Positions 16,685 through 25,374 of a stretch of DNA of 64,000 nt are shown one piece after another. The stretch is from Mycolicibacterium hodleri (GTDB lineage Bacteria > Actinomycetota > Actinomycetes > Mycobacteriales > Mycobacteriaceae). A program made the translations under genes and the position numbers. The stretch spans positions 1-64,000 of the forward strand of contig NZ_RCZG01000008.1 of NCBI RefSeq assembly GCF_006439015.1, read 5' to 3'. Below the pieces are notes generated by a model. That model saw only the letters and a list, made by a program, of their open reading frames with translations, was not told the origin of the DNA and ran no database searches. Numbering within the stretch: the stretch's first letter is position 1; every line of letters starts with the position of its first letter.

Positions 16685-18244
16685 ATGAGTGCTGATGTCG
16701 ACTCGGTTGCCGGGCCCGCGGGTGCGACGACTGACGTCATCGCGATCCGCTGTCCCGCCGACGGCCGCCTGATTGGTGAAGTACCAAATCAGACGGTAGA
16801 AGAGGTTGTGGCTGCCGCGGAGTCGCTGCGTGCGGCGCAGCCGAAGTGGGAGGCGATCGGTCCGGCGGGGCGCGCGGTCTGGCTCGCGAAGTGGCGGGAT
16901 TGGATTCTCGACAACCGAAACCGGCTGCTGGAACTGGTGCAGGCCGAGGGTGGTAAATCCTGGGGGGACGCATCCATCGAGGCACTCGCCGCTGTCGAGT
17001 CACTGAACTACTACCTGTCGACGTCGCCGCAGTACCTGCGCGACGAGCACCCGAAGGCGTCGGGTGTGGCGAACGTCGCGAAGCGGCTTTCGGTGCGGCA
17101 CCGCCCGTATCCGTTGGTAGGCCTGATCACGCCGTGGAATTACCCGCTGGCGATGCCGATGCTGGACTGTCCCGCGGCATTGATGGCCGGGTGTGCAGTG
17201 TTGTCCAAGCCCTCGGAGGTCACGCCGCTGGCGTGGCAAGAGGCGGTCCGGGGTTGGCGCGCAATCGGAGCCCCAGATGTGCTCGGTGTGGTCACCGGGC
17301 TGGGCGCGACCGGCGCCGCAGTAGTCGACGCCGTCGACATGGTGCAGTTCACGGGGTCGACGAAGACCGGACGTCTCATCGGAGCCCGCGCGGCTGAGCG
17401 GCTCGTCCCGTGCAGCCTGGAACTGGGCGGCAAAGACGCCATGATCGTGCTCGCCGACGCCGATCTCGAACGCGCGGCCAATGGCGCGGTATGGGGCGGC
17501 TTCTTCAACGCCGGACAGTCCTGCACCGCGGTGGAGCGGGTTTATGTCGTCGCCGAGGTCTACGACGCCTTCGTCGAACGCGTGACGACGAAAGTCGCGG
17601 CGCTCCGTGAGGGAATGGATTCTCCCGGGACCTACCGCACCGACATCGGGTCGGTCGCCACCGGCGCGCAACTGGACATCGTGGAACGCCATGTGCGCGA
17701 GGCCGTCGAGGCAGGCGCGCGAGTCGTCACCGGTGGACGACGTGCCTCGGATGCTGGATTCGTTTACGAGGCGACGCTGCTCGTCGACGTCGACAACGCG
17801 ATGTCGTGCATGCGCGAGGAAACGTTCGGTCCGACGCTTCCGGTGATGCGGGTCGCCGATGCCGACGAAGCGGTCCGGTTGGCGAACGACTCGAACTATG
17901 GCCTGTCTGCCAGTGTCTGGACCAAGGACAAGGAGATGGGCAAACGAATCGCGAACCGGCTGAACGTCGGTGCGGTCAACATCAACAGCTGCATGATGAA
18001 TGTCTTCCAGTTCCCGGTTCCGCAGGCGGGCTGGTCGGAATCGGGGATCGGCTCACGCGGCGGCGGTGCGCATGGCGTGCTGAAGTACACCCGGCCGCAG
18101 TCAGTTGTCTCCGATGTCTACGAGCCCAGGTCGGAGATCTTCTGGTACCCGCATACCAGCAGGCTCGGGAAGCTTCAAGAGTTCGCCGTCGGATTGTTGG
18201 GCGCCCGCGACTGGCGCCGTCGTCTTGGCCTGAAGAAACACTAG
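16685..18244 (+). CDS. NAD(P)-dependent aldehyde dehydrogenase
   Basis: 519 residues; the ATG at 16685 was chosen for GGAGG eight bases upstream. All catalytic elements of the ALDH superfamily are present: PWNYPLAMP (catalytic Asn), cofactor loop FTGSTKTGR, general base Glu246 in LELGGKD, and nucleophile Cys280 in AGQSCTAVE. The C-terminal 40 residues (EIFWYPHT onward) extend past the usual end, as in mycobacterial long-chain or succinic-semialdehyde-like homologues. Reaction: aldehyde to acid. It may act on aldehydes from the neighbouring oxygenase or from P450/SDR oxidation of an alkyl terminus. It is cotranscribed with the NTF2-like gene 13 bases downstream and controlled by the operator-promoter at 16595. 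Confidence 0.92.
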   Translation: MSADVDSVAGPAGATTDVIAIRCPADGRLIGEVPNQTVEEVVAAAESLRAAQPKWEAIGPAGRAVWLAKWRDWILDNRNRLLELVQAEGGKSWGDASIEALAAVESLNYYLSTSPQYLRDEHPKASGVANVAKRLSVRHRPYPLVGLITPWNYPLAMPMLDCPAALMAGCAVLSKPSEVTPLAWQEAVRGWRAIGAPDVLGVVTGLGATGAAVVDAVDMVQFTGSTKTGRLIGARAAERLVPCSLELGGKDAMIVLADADLERAANGAVWGGFFNAGQSCTAVERVYVVAEVYDAFVERVTTKVAALREGMDSPGTYRTDIGSVATGAQLDIVERHVREAVEAGARVVTGGRRASDAGFVYEATLLVDVDNAMSCMREETFGPTLPVMRVADADEAVRLANDSNYGLSASVWTKDKEMGKRIANRLNVGAVNINSCMMNVFQFPVPQAGWSESGIGSRGGGAHGVLKYTRPQSVVSDVYEPRSEIFWYPHTSRLGKLQEFAVGLLGARDWRRRLGLKKH

Positions 18245-18257
18245 AGGGAGACAGCTC

Positions 18258-18650
18258 GTGTCAGATGCCCGTTCGCTAGTGATCGAGTTCTACGACGCGC
18301 TAGCCGCGGGTGATGTATCCGCGGTGGTCGCCATCGTCGAGGCGAACTTCGCCGACGACGCGGTGTTGACGAGGCCGAAGTCCCTTCCCGGAGGTGGCCA
18401 AACTGCCGGCGCGGGACGGATCGCGCGCTTCATGAAGGGCGCCGCGTCGGCGGGTCTGCCCGTGCAGGTGGTCGGCGTCTACGGCGCCTCAGCCGGCGAC
18501 GGGACGAACGTCTTCGCCGACGTTACGATAGACATGGGCAACGGCCCGATCCGCGCGCTTGAGTGGTGGACGTTCGTCGACGGCAGGGTCACTACCTTGC
18601 AAGCGTTCTACTGGGATACCGCCGCAATGCTTGCACCACAACCCAACTGA
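18258..18650 (+). CDS. NTF2-like/SnoaL-fold small protein
   Basis: 130 residues with a GTG start preceded by GGGAGA, 13 bases after the ALDH stop. The pattern SLVIEFYDALAAGDVSAVVA at the N-terminus and a central WWTFVDGRVTTLQAFYWD match the alpha+beta-cone NTF2-like superfamily, which contains ketosteroid isomerases, polyketide cyclases and dehydratases. No clear catalytic Asp/Tyr set can be assigned. Inferred partner in the aldehyde/acid step, or an isomerase for a cyclic intermediate. It ends six bases before the convergent acyl-CoA ligase gene. Confidence 0.75.
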   Translation: MSDARSLVIEFYDALAAGDVSAVVAIVEANFADDAVLTRPKSLPGGGQTAGAGRIARFMKGAASAGLPVQVVGVYGASAGDGTNVFADVTIDMGNGPIRALEWWTFVDGRVTTLQAFYWDTAAMLAPQPN

Positions 18651-18656
18651 CGCGCC

Positions 18657-20474
18657 TCAGGCGTAGAGGTCGGCGATCTCGGCTGCGTATTTCGATTGGA
18701 TCGGTTTGCGCTTCAACTTAGCGGTCGGGGTCATTTCATCGCTATCGGGAAGCCATGCGGTGGGGAGCACGACGAATTTCTTGATCTGCTCACTTCGGTT
18801 GAGCCGCTTGTTGCCGCGGTCCACCGCTTCCTGAATGACCTCGCGCAACTCCGGAGCCTGCGACAACTCCTCCAACGACTGACCCGAGATTCGCAACCTC
18901 TTGGCGTAGACCGACGCAGCTTCGGGATCAAGAGCGACCAGCGCGACGACGTAGGGTTTGCGGTCGCCGATCGCCAGTACCTGGCCGATGAGCGAGCTCT
19001 CGCCCCGTATCGCGGATTCGATGTTGACCGGCGACATGTTCTTGCCCGAGGAGCTGATGATGATCTCCTTCTTGCGGTCGACGATCGCAACGAACCCTTG
19101 GTCGTCGATCTCTGCGATGTCGCCGGTGTGCAGCCAACCGTCGGCGTCCAGTGCGGCCGCGGTCTCCTCGGGTTGCTTGCGATAGCCGGCCATGACGAGC
19201 TCCGAGCGGATCATCAGCTCGCCGTCGTCGGCTAGTTTGACCTCCACTCCCGGCAAGGGCTTTCCGGCCGTCCCGCATTTGAAGTCATCGAGACGATTGA
19301 AGATGTTGAGCGACGCCTCCGTCAGGCCGTACGCCTCGAGTAGAGGCACTCCTACTGCGCGGAAGAACTGCGCCAGCTCTGGCGTGGAAGGCGCGCCACC
19401 GACGAACGCCGCCTTGATCTTGTCCAGGCCGAGCGTGGCCAGGATCGGGCGAAGCAGTGTGAGTCCTTGGGCGTGCTCGGTGGCCAGGCTCGCGGCGTCG
19501 TCGGCGCTGAGTGCGGTACCGCCGGCATCGTCGGCCTTCACCTTGCGCAGTCCGATCTCGATGGCGTGCTTGGCGGCTGCGCGTTCGTCGTCGTCGGGAA
19601 TTGCCTCGACCATCCCCTCTATTGCGACCTGTAGCTTCTCCCATAGTCGTGGCACCGAGAAGAATGCATCGGGGTGCACCTCAGCCAAATAGACGGGGAC
19701 TTGCTTCATGTCCTCGCAGGTCGTCAGGGTGGCACCGTGCAGCAGCGCCATGTAGTGGGCGATGATGCGGCCACCTGCGTGGGCCATCGGCAGGAACGCA
19801 ATGATTCCGTCGGTCGGCATGGGGAGAGCCGCCGCCAGCGCGCGTTGCTGCGCCATGACGGTGTTGTGTGTCCATTGAGCGCCCTTGGGCGGTCCAGTGG
19901 TCCCCGAGGTGTAGATCAGGGTCGCTAAATCGTCGGCCTTGACTGACCGCCAGCGAGCTTCGAAGTCGAAGTCCGGGCTCGCCGCGGCGTACACCGCCTT
20001 CATCGTCGTCGTGTCGGCATCACCGTCGATCACGATGACGTGCTGAACCTGAGAGCCCAGTCCGGCAACCGCCTTGCGCACCTTTGGGAGGAACTCGGTC
20101 TTCGTGAAGACGATTTTGGCATCGGCATTGCGGAGCTGATGCTCGATCTGTTCTGCCGACGAACTGTTGAAGATGGTGAACGGGACCGCGCCGATGTGTA
20201 GCGCGGCATAGTCCACGATGTGACACTCGGGCACGTTGGGCAGCACCTGAGCGACCGTGTCGCCGTGCTCGATACCGAGGCCTGCCAATCCTGCTGCCAC
20301 GGCTGCGATTTCAGTGTTCAGGCGTCGCCAGGTGAAGCTGACTGCGCCGCCGAGCGTACGAAGTGCAGTCTGGTCTGGGTGCTGGGCGACCACCCGTTGA
20401 AACGCCTCGGCGACGGTCGGCGACGACACGGGCGGTGCGCCCATCAGGTCGAGCGCGTCCACTACCTGTGCCAT
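18657..20474 (-). CDS. Long-chain-type fatty-acid-CoA ligase (AMP-forming)
   Basis: 605 residues; the ATG at 20474 has GAGGAG upstream. The AMP-binding signature TLIYTSGTTGPPKGAQ is present near residues 180-195, later EAYGLTEASL and DGWLHTGDIAEID, and a C-terminal KLKRKPI with the catalytic Lys. Length and architecture fit the FadD15-like long-chain ligases. Reaction: carboxylic acid + ATP + CoA to acyl-CoA via acyl-adenylate. It has its own operator-bearing promoter (20557-20509) although it follows the racemase gene on the same strand. It is one of two ligases in the island; the other is at 37841. Confidence 0.93.
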   Translation of the reverse strand: MAQVVDALDLMGAPPVSSPTVAEAFQRVVAQHPDQTALRTLGGAVSFTWRRLNTEIAAVAAGLAGLGIEHGDTVAQVLPNVPECHIVDYAALHIGAVPFTIFNSSSAEQIEHQLRNADAKIVFTKTEFLPKVRKAVAGLGSQVQHVIVIDGDADTTTMKAVYAAASPDFDFEARWRSVKADDLATLIYTSGTTGPPKGAQWTHNTVMAQQRALAAALPMPTDGIIAFLPMAHAGGRIIAHYMALLHGATLTTCEDMKQVPVYLAEVHPDAFFSVPRLWEKLQVAIEGMVEAIPDDDERAAAKHAIEIGLRKVKADDAGGTALSADDAASLATEHAQGLTLLRPILATLGLDKIKAAFVGGAPSTPELAQFFRAVGVPLLEAYGLTEASLNIFNRLDDFKCGTAGKPLPGVEVKLADDGELMIRSELVMAGYRKQPEETAAALDADGWLHTGDIAEIDDQGFVAIVDRKKEIIISSSGKNMSPVNIESAIRGESSLIGQVLAIGDRKPYVVALVALDPEAASVYAKRLRISGQSLEELSQAPELREVIQEAVDRGNKRLNRSEQIKKFVVLPTAWLPDSDEMTPTAKLKRKPIQSKYAAEIADLYA

Positions 20475-20508
20475 GGATTCTCCTCGTTGACAACGATGGC
20501 CGTCGGTT

Positions 20509-20557
20509 TTGAGCCTGCCAATCTCACAATCATAATAATCGGCATTGACGTCGTCAA
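20509..20557 (-). promoter_or_regulatory. Promoter with island operator, upstream of acyl-CoA ligase
   Basis: On the minus strand: TTGACG (20557-20552), 17-bp spacer, TATGAT (20534-20529), then GTGAGAT-N5-GGCTCAA (20527-20509). It lies in the 80-base gap after the racemase gene. Confidence 0.7.
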
Positions 20558-21702
20558 TGGGTCTCAATCGCGACGCCGTCGGAGATCAGTGCGTCGACGT
20601 CGTCGATGCTCCAACGCTCCAGCGTCTTGCGGGTCTCGGTGCCACTGGGTCTCGGCGGCTTCTGGACGCTAGACGGGGTGCGGCTGAAGCGTGGTGCCGG
20701 AGCGGGCTGGCGGACGCCGTCGATGTCCACGAACGTGGCCCGGTGCTGCAGGTGCGGGTGGTGTGGAGCCTCCAAGAGCCCGAGCACCGGTGCGACGCAG
20801 GCATCGCTGCCGTTGAAGATGGCCGCCCATTCGTCGCGGCCTTTCGTGGCGAAGACGGCCGCAATCTGTTGGCGGAGACGCGGCCACTGGGACGGATCGC
20901 TGCGGTCGGCGACATCCGAGATGCCCAGTGTCCGGATGAATGTGTCGTAGAACTTCTGCTCCAGCGCGCCGACAGCGACGTGTCCGCCGTCCGCGGTCTC
21001 ATACACGTCGTACCAGGGCATGCCGGTGTCGAGGAGATTCACGCCCCGTTCATCACGCCACTGGCCCGAGCCCATCAGGCCGTGAAGGATCGTCGTTAGT
21101 GACGCAGCACCGTCGACGATCGCGGCGTCGACGATCTGGCCGGTACCGGATCTCTGCGATTCGTAGACGGCCGCGAGGATGCCCATCACCAGGTACAACG
21201 AGCCGCCACCGAAGTCACCGACGAGGTTCAACGGAACGGCGGGGGCTTCGCCGCTCCTTCCCATCGCGTGCAGGGCGCCAGTGATCGCGATATACGAGAT
21301 GTCGTGTCCAGCGACGCTCGACAGCGGCCCGTCCTGACCCCAGCCGGTCATGCGGCCGTAGATCAGCCGAGGGTTGCGGTTCCAGCAGTCTTGCGGGCCC
21401 AGTCCCATCGACTCGGTCACGCCTGGTCTGAAGCCCTCGATCAGGACGTCGGCCTGCGCAATTAGATCGAGCACGGTCGCGATGCCGCGGGGGGATCGCA
21501 GATCTATCGTGACGCTTGGTCGGCTGCGTCTAAGCGGATCGGCGTCAGGAAGTATCACGCTGCCCGACGACGACGGTCGTTCGACTCGGATAACATCGGC
21601 GCCCATGTCCGCAAGGAGCATGGCGGCGAACGGACCCGGTCCGATTCCGGCGAGCTCCACGATGCGTAAACCGGTCAGCGGGCCGTTGGGGACTAGACTC
21701 AC
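20554..21702 (-). CDS. CaiB/BaiF family CoA-transferase, alpha-methylacyl-CoA racemase-like
   Basis: 382 residues with a GTG at 21702 after CAGGAGG. It strongly resembles mycobacterial Mcr (AMACR). The N-terminus has LRIVELAGIGPGPFAAMLLA, then GHDISYIAITG (catalytic His), NLVGDFGGGS (catalytic Asp) and DVYETADGG. Known: AMACR interconverts the 2R and 2S epimers of 2-methylacyl-CoAs so that stereospecific acyl-CoA dehydrogenases can act, as needed for sterol side chains, phytanic and pristanic acids and other isoprenoids. It is 19 bases downstream of an acyl-CoA dehydrogenase gene on the same strand, a natural pairing. The substrate must carry an alpha-methyl branch if this assignment is right. 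Confidence 0.9.
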   Translation of the reverse strand: MSLVPNGPLTGLRIVELAGIGPGPFAAMLLADMGADVIRVERPSSSGSVILPDADPLRRSRPSVTIDLRSPRGIATVLDLIAQADVLIEGFRPGVTESMGLGPQDCWNRNPRLIYGRMTGWGQDGPLSSVAGHDISYIAITGALHAMGRSGEAPAVPLNLVGDFGGGSLYLVMGILAAVYESQRSGTGQIVDAAIVDGAASLTTILHGLMGSGQWRDERGVNLLDTGMPWYDVYETADGGHVAVGALEQKFYDTFIRTLGISDVADRSDPSQWPRLRQQIAAVFATKGRDEWAAIFNGSDACVAPVLGLLEAPHHPHLQHRATFVDIDGVRQPAPAPRFSRTPSSVQKPPRPSGTETRKTLERWSIDDVDALISDGVAIETH

Positions 21703-21721
21703 AGCGCCTCCTGTTGGGACG

Positions 21722-22852
21722 TCATACGCGGCTGAGGTCCAGTCCCTGAGCCACGATGACCTTCATGATTTCGCTTGAGCCGCCATAGATTCGGCTGACC
21801 CTGCCATCGAGGTACAGGCGGCCGATGACGTCGTCGGCGGTGAAGTGGTCGAGCCCCGCCACGTCGAGGCAGCGGCGGGTGACCTCGCTCTGCAGTTCCG
21901 TGCAGAACAGCTTGGCCATCGCCGCGTCGGCCGGACTCAGCTCCCCGGCGACCAGAGCTTCCAGCGACGCGTCGATGAGTGTCTGTCCCGCTTGCAACTT
22001 CGCGGCGCAGGCGGCGAGCTCGAATTTGTCGCGCTGACCGATGGGGTTTCCCCGCACTGCGGCGACCGTGCGGTCCAGGCACGACGTGGCCGATGCCTGG
22101 GAGTTCAGGGCGATCGAGAACCGCTCCTGGGCGAGGTTGTTCGTGAGCATGCCGAAGCCATCGTTCTCGACGCCGAGAAGGTTCTCGATCGGCACCCGCA
22201 TGTCGACGAAGGATAGTTCGGCCAGATCTTGGGCCTTGAGTCCGAGCTTGTCGAGGTTGCGGCCGCGCACGAACCCCTCGGTTTCGGCCTCGGCGACGAT
22301 GAGGCTAATTCCCTTCCGGCCCGCAGCGGGGTCGGTCTTGACCGCCAGGATGATGAGGTCGGCTGCGGCGCCGTTGGAGATGAACGTCTTGCTGCCGTTG
22401 ATGAGGTAGTGGTCACCGTCGCGGACCGCGCGGGTGCGCATCGCCTTGACGTCGGATCCGGCCTCCGGCTCGGACATCCCGAGCGCGACTACGTGATTCC
22501 CAGCAACCAGGCCCGGCAACCACCGCTGCTTTTGGGCCGTGTTCGCGTACTCGAGGAAGTAGGGCAGCGCGATGTCGGTGTGGACCCGCAGACCGCCGAG
22601 CGCGAAACCGAACTTCTGCGCCTCCTCGGTGACGACAGCGCTGTGCTTCATCGACGAGTTCGGGAGTCCGCCGTACTCCTCGGGCACTCCGATGCCCAGA
22701 ATGCCCAACTCGCCTGCACGTGTCCAGAAATGCCTCGGTGGTCGCCCGGCTTTCTCCCACTCTGGGTACTCCGGCAGGACTTCGTCAGAGAGAAACCGGT
22801 GCACGCCGCGCCGGAAGTCTTCGTGGCTGGTGTCGTACACGCTGCGACGCAT
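21722..22852 (-). CDS. Acyl-CoA dehydrogenase
   Basis: 376 residues; the start at 22852 excludes an upstream extension that would run through the AACGATCGTT operator. Standard ACAD elements: GVPEEYGG near residue 55, GMSEPEAGSD near 124-133, SKTFISNGAAADLI near 154-167, and YGGSSEIMK near the C-terminus, supplying the usual catalytic-base Glu. Reaction: alpha,beta-dehydrogenation of an acyl-CoA with FAD. It is the first gene of the operon with the AMACR-like racemase. Being led by the second operator type, it belongs to the subset that may respond to a different ligand than the TTGAGAC genes. Confidence 0.93.
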   Translation of the reverse strand: MRRSVYDTSHEDFRRGVHRFLSDEVLPEYPEWEKAGRPPRHFWTRAGELGILGIGVPEEYGGLPNSSMKHSAVVTEEAQKFGFALGGLRVHTDIALPYFLEYANTAQKQRWLPGLVAGNHVVALGMSEPEAGSDVKAMRTRAVRDGDHYLINGSKTFISNGAAADLIILAVKTDPAAGRKGISLIVAEAETEGFVRGRNLDKLGLKAQDLAELSFVDMRVPIENLLGVENDGFGMLTNNLAQERFSIALNSQASATSCLDRTVAAVRGNPIGQRDKFELAACAAKLQAGQTLIDASLEALVAGELSPADAAMAKLFCTELQSEVTRRCLDVAGLDHFTADDVIGRLYLDGRVSRIYGGSSEIMKVIVAQGLDLSRV

Positions 22853-22880
22853 GGCAGTTCCGTTCTCGACGTCGAATACG

Positions 22881-22890
22881 AACGATCGTT
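22881..22890. promoter_or_regulatory. AACGATCGTT operator upstream of ACAD-racemase operon
   Basis: Perfect 10-bp palindrome 29 bases upstream of the acyl-CoA dehydrogenase start, between this gene and the divergent monooxygenase. Confidence 0.68.
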
Positions 22891-22917
22891 TACCGGCAGC
22901 GATCGAGTGGGCGATCA

Positions 22918-22964
22918 TTGCGCTGCCGTGGCAGAAACCACTATATTGAGACTACCAGGATCAA
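22918..22964 (+). promoter_or_regulatory. Promoter with island operator, upstream of BVMO-ferredoxin operon
   Basis: TTGCGC (22918-22923), 17-bp spacer, CTATAT (22941-22946), then TTGAGAC-N5-GGATCAA (22946-22964). The two operator types sit back to back between divergent operons. Confidence 0.72.
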
Positions 22965-23010
22965 AACAAGTGCCTCGGCAGTTCTCCACGCAGAGGCTGA
23001 AGGAGTGCCA

Positions 23011-24972
23011 GTGCCCAAACCTGAATCGTCAGGTGACCCCGTGGGCTCGTCTGACGACGACTCCTCAGACGCGCTGCGCGATGCACTCGCCGATGCCAAT
23101 CTCCCGACGTTGCTACTGGTTCTGTGTCACCTCACCGGGGACCAGAAGTGGATCACCGAGCCGTACCGGCCGTCCAAGGGCAAGCCGTTGGACGACAACG
23201 ACACCGCTGGGTTGCCCGACGACCTTCGGGCCGAGGTGCGTTCCGCCGCATACGACGCGGTCCTCGCCTACAGAGCAGGGCGCATTACTCCAGTCGATCC
23301 CACCCCGGAGCAGGTGACGACGATGCTCGGTTGCGCGCTCGCCGAGACCGTTCCGGCGGAATACGGCGCGCTGCTGTCCGAAGAGATGGGACTGATGTCC
23401 CGCGACGTCGACATCCCCAGCGACAGTGTGTCGGAAGGGTTCCGCGTGGTGATCATCGGAGCCGGACTGTCCGGTCTGTGCACTGCAATCAAGCTGGCGC
23501 GGACGGACATCGACTTCGTCATCCTGGAGAAGGACGAGGATCTCGGCGGCACCTGGTTGGAGAACGTCTACCCAGGCTGTGGCGTGGATACTCCGAGCCA
23601 TCTGTACTCGTTCTCGTTTGCACCCAACCCGAAATATTCGCGCTACTTCGCCAAGCGCAACGAGGTCGAAGACTACCTGCAGGGTCTCGCTGAGTCCTAC
23701 GACGTCAGAAGTCGCATCCAATTTCAAACCGAGGTGGTGCGGGCACGGTACGAAAACGATAGCGCCACATGGCAAATCGAGACCCGGGATGCAACTGGCC
23801 AGCGCGCGGAGTTGTCGGCGAACGTGCTGATCAGTGCTGTAGGCATGGTGAACAGACCGTCGATCCCGCCGATCCCTGGACTCGCTGACTTCTCCGGTCC
23901 CGTGATGCACACCGCGGCGTGGGACACCTCGGTTGACTTGACGGGCAAGCGTGTTGCGGTGATTGGCAACGGCGCCAGCGCGATGCAACTGGTGCCTGCC
24001 ATCGCCGACGACGCACAGCGGGTCACGGTTTTTCAGCGTTCCAAACAGTGGGCCGTCCCGCACCCGAACTATCACCGCACCGTCAACGAGTCGGTCCGGT
24101 ATCTCATGGCCGAGGTGCCGTTCTACCTGCAGTGGTACCGTTTGCGCTCTTTTTGGAATTTCAGCGACAGATTGCATTCCTCACTGCAGATCGATCCGCG
24201 GTGGCCGCACCCCGAGCGATCGGTCAATGAGGCCAACGACCGGCACCGTGTGTTCCTCACCAAGTACATCAAGGCGCAGTTGGGCGACCGGACGGATCTG
24301 CTGGACGCCTGCTTGCCCGATTATCCGCCGTACGGAAAGCGCCCACTGATCGACAACGGGTGGTACGCCACGGTCAGCCGCGATGACGTCGACCTCGTCA
24401 CCGACGCCGTTGAACGGGTGGAAGGAAATACCGTCCTCTCGTCCGCCGGCGCCGCCGCGGAGGTCGACGTGATTGCGTTGGCGACCGGCTTCAAGACGTT
24501 GCAGTTTCTGTGGCCGATGGAGATCATCGGCCGATCCGGACGAACACTGCGCGAGGAGTGGGGAGAGGACGACGCTCGCGCCTACCTGGGCGTGACGGTC
24601 TCCGATTTCCCCAACTTCTTCCTGGTGAACGGGCCCAATACGAACGCCGGGCACGGAGGAAGCGCGATCCATCCCACCGAGTTCCAGGTTCGCTACATCC
24701 TGCAGGCGATCAAATACCTGCTGAGCAACGACGTTGCTAGTATCGAGGTCGATCGTGATGTCTTCGTCGAGTACAACCGCGAGCTGGATGAAGCACTAGC
24801 GCAATCGATTTGGTCACACACGGGTATGACGACCTACTACCGAAACCAAGCTGGCCGCATCGTCGTCAGCAGCCCGTGGACCTACGTCGACTACTGGACC
24901 CGCATCCGCAACTTCGATCAGCTCGAATACCACAGCGAAGCACTTCAACCCGAATCCGCCGCCGCCGTATAA
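23011..24972 (+). CDS. Baeyer-Villiger flavin monooxygenase (HAPMO-type, N-terminal extension)
   Basis: 653 residues. GTG at 23011 was chosen for AAGGAG just upstream; GTG 23005 is an alternative. About 140 N-terminal residues form a helical extension, as in 4-hydroxyacetophenone monooxygenase. The FAD Rossmann motif GAGLSGL starts near residue 150, the Baeyer-Villiger fingerprint FSGPVMHTAAWD is near 294-305 and the NADPH motif GNGASAM near 320. Reaction: ketone to ester or lactone with NADPH and O2. Inference: it opens a ring or converts a methyl ketone to an ester that the island's alpha/beta hydrolases could cleave. It is cotranscribed with a ferredoxin that it does not itself require. 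Confidence 0.93.
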   Translation: MPKPESSGDPVGSSDDDSSDALRDALADANLPTLLLVLCHLTGDQKWITEPYRPSKGKPLDDNDTAGLPDDLRAEVRSAAYDAVLAYRAGRITPVDPTPEQVTTMLGCALAETVPAEYGALLSEEMGLMSRDVDIPSDSVSEGFRVVIIGAGLSGLCTAIKLARTDIDFVILEKDEDLGGTWLENVYPGCGVDTPSHLYSFSFAPNPKYSRYFAKRNEVEDYLQGLAESYDVRSRIQFQTEVVRARYENDSATWQIETRDATGQRAELSANVLISAVGMVNRPSIPPIPGLADFSGPVMHTAAWDTSVDLTGKRVAVIGNGASAMQLVPAIADDAQRVTVFQRSKQWAVPHPNYHRTVNESVRYLMAEVPFYLQWYRLRSFWNFSDRLHSSLQIDPRWPHPERSVNEANDRHRVFLTKYIKAQLGDRTDLLDACLPDYPPYGKRPLIDNGWYATVSRDDVDLVTDAVERVEGNTVLSSAGAAAEVDVIALATGFKTLQFLWPMEIIGRSGRTLREEWGEDDARAYLGVTVSDFPNFFLVNGPNTNAGHGGSAIHPTEFQVRYILQAIKYLLSNDVASIEVDRDVFVEYNRELDEALAQSIWSHTGMTTYYRNQAGRIVVSSPWTYVDYWTRIRNFDQLEYHSEALQPESAAAV

Positions 24973-25004
24973 CCGGCAACGACGAGTGAAAAGGAGTTCT
25001 AATC

Positions 25005-25199
25005 ATGCGCGTCTTGCTCGATCAAACCCTGTGCGCCGCCCACGGTGACTGCGTGGTCGCCGCGCCCAAAATCTTCGACCTGGATGACGACGACGACTTT
25101 GCCAGGGTGCTGGATGAGAATCCGCCGGAGGATTCGCGAGCTGAGGTCGAATTGGCAGTGCGTGTCTGCCCGGTCGGCGCAATCACGCTCCAGGAGTGA
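25005..25199 (+). CDS. Small ferredoxin, probably [3Fe-4S], P450-type
   Basis: 64 residues with AAAAGGAG before the ATG. CAAHGDC (Cys10, His13 in the position of a fourth ligand, Cys16) and VCPVGAI (Cys53) give the three-cysteine pattern of actinobacterial ferredoxins that feed cytochrome P450s. It follows the BVMO gene by 32 bases. The only P450 in the window is at 35591 and a matching ferredoxin reductase at 31497; each is under the same operator, so the three probably form one electron-transfer chain although encoded apart. Confidence 0.9.
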   Translation: MRVLLDQTLCAAHGDCVVAAPKIFDLDDDDDFARVLDENPPEDSRAEVELAVRVCPVGAITLQE

Positions 25200-25340
25200 T
25201 GCGTCGATGCGGCCCGAGAGTTGGAACCAATGGCTCCAGTCAAGCCCGCCTGGAAACGAACTTGCCAAGCTGCGCATACTCATTCGCCGATGATCCGTGT
25301 CACGCTCGCACACGTGCCTGCAGAGCTGAGATATGCTGTC

Positions 25341-25350
25341 AACGACCGTT
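25341..25350. promoter_or_regulatory. AACGACCGTT operator upstream of fused acyl-CoA dehydrogenase
   Basis: One mismatch from AACGATCGTT, with the same GTC...CAC flanks as the site near 3278. It is 25 bases before the start codon of the downstream gene. Confidence 0.62.
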
Positions 25351-25374
25351 CACATTCGAGGCTGAAGGGCGCGC

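Noticed and set aside
20564..20570. TTGAGAC on the minus strand inside the racemase gene
   Set aside because: No second half-site or -35 at the right spacing; it is coding sequence at the end of the racemase gene.
22720..23010. Long N-terminal extension of the BVMO
   Set aside because: It would run through the divergent ACAD gene and both operators; AAGGAG places the start at 23011.
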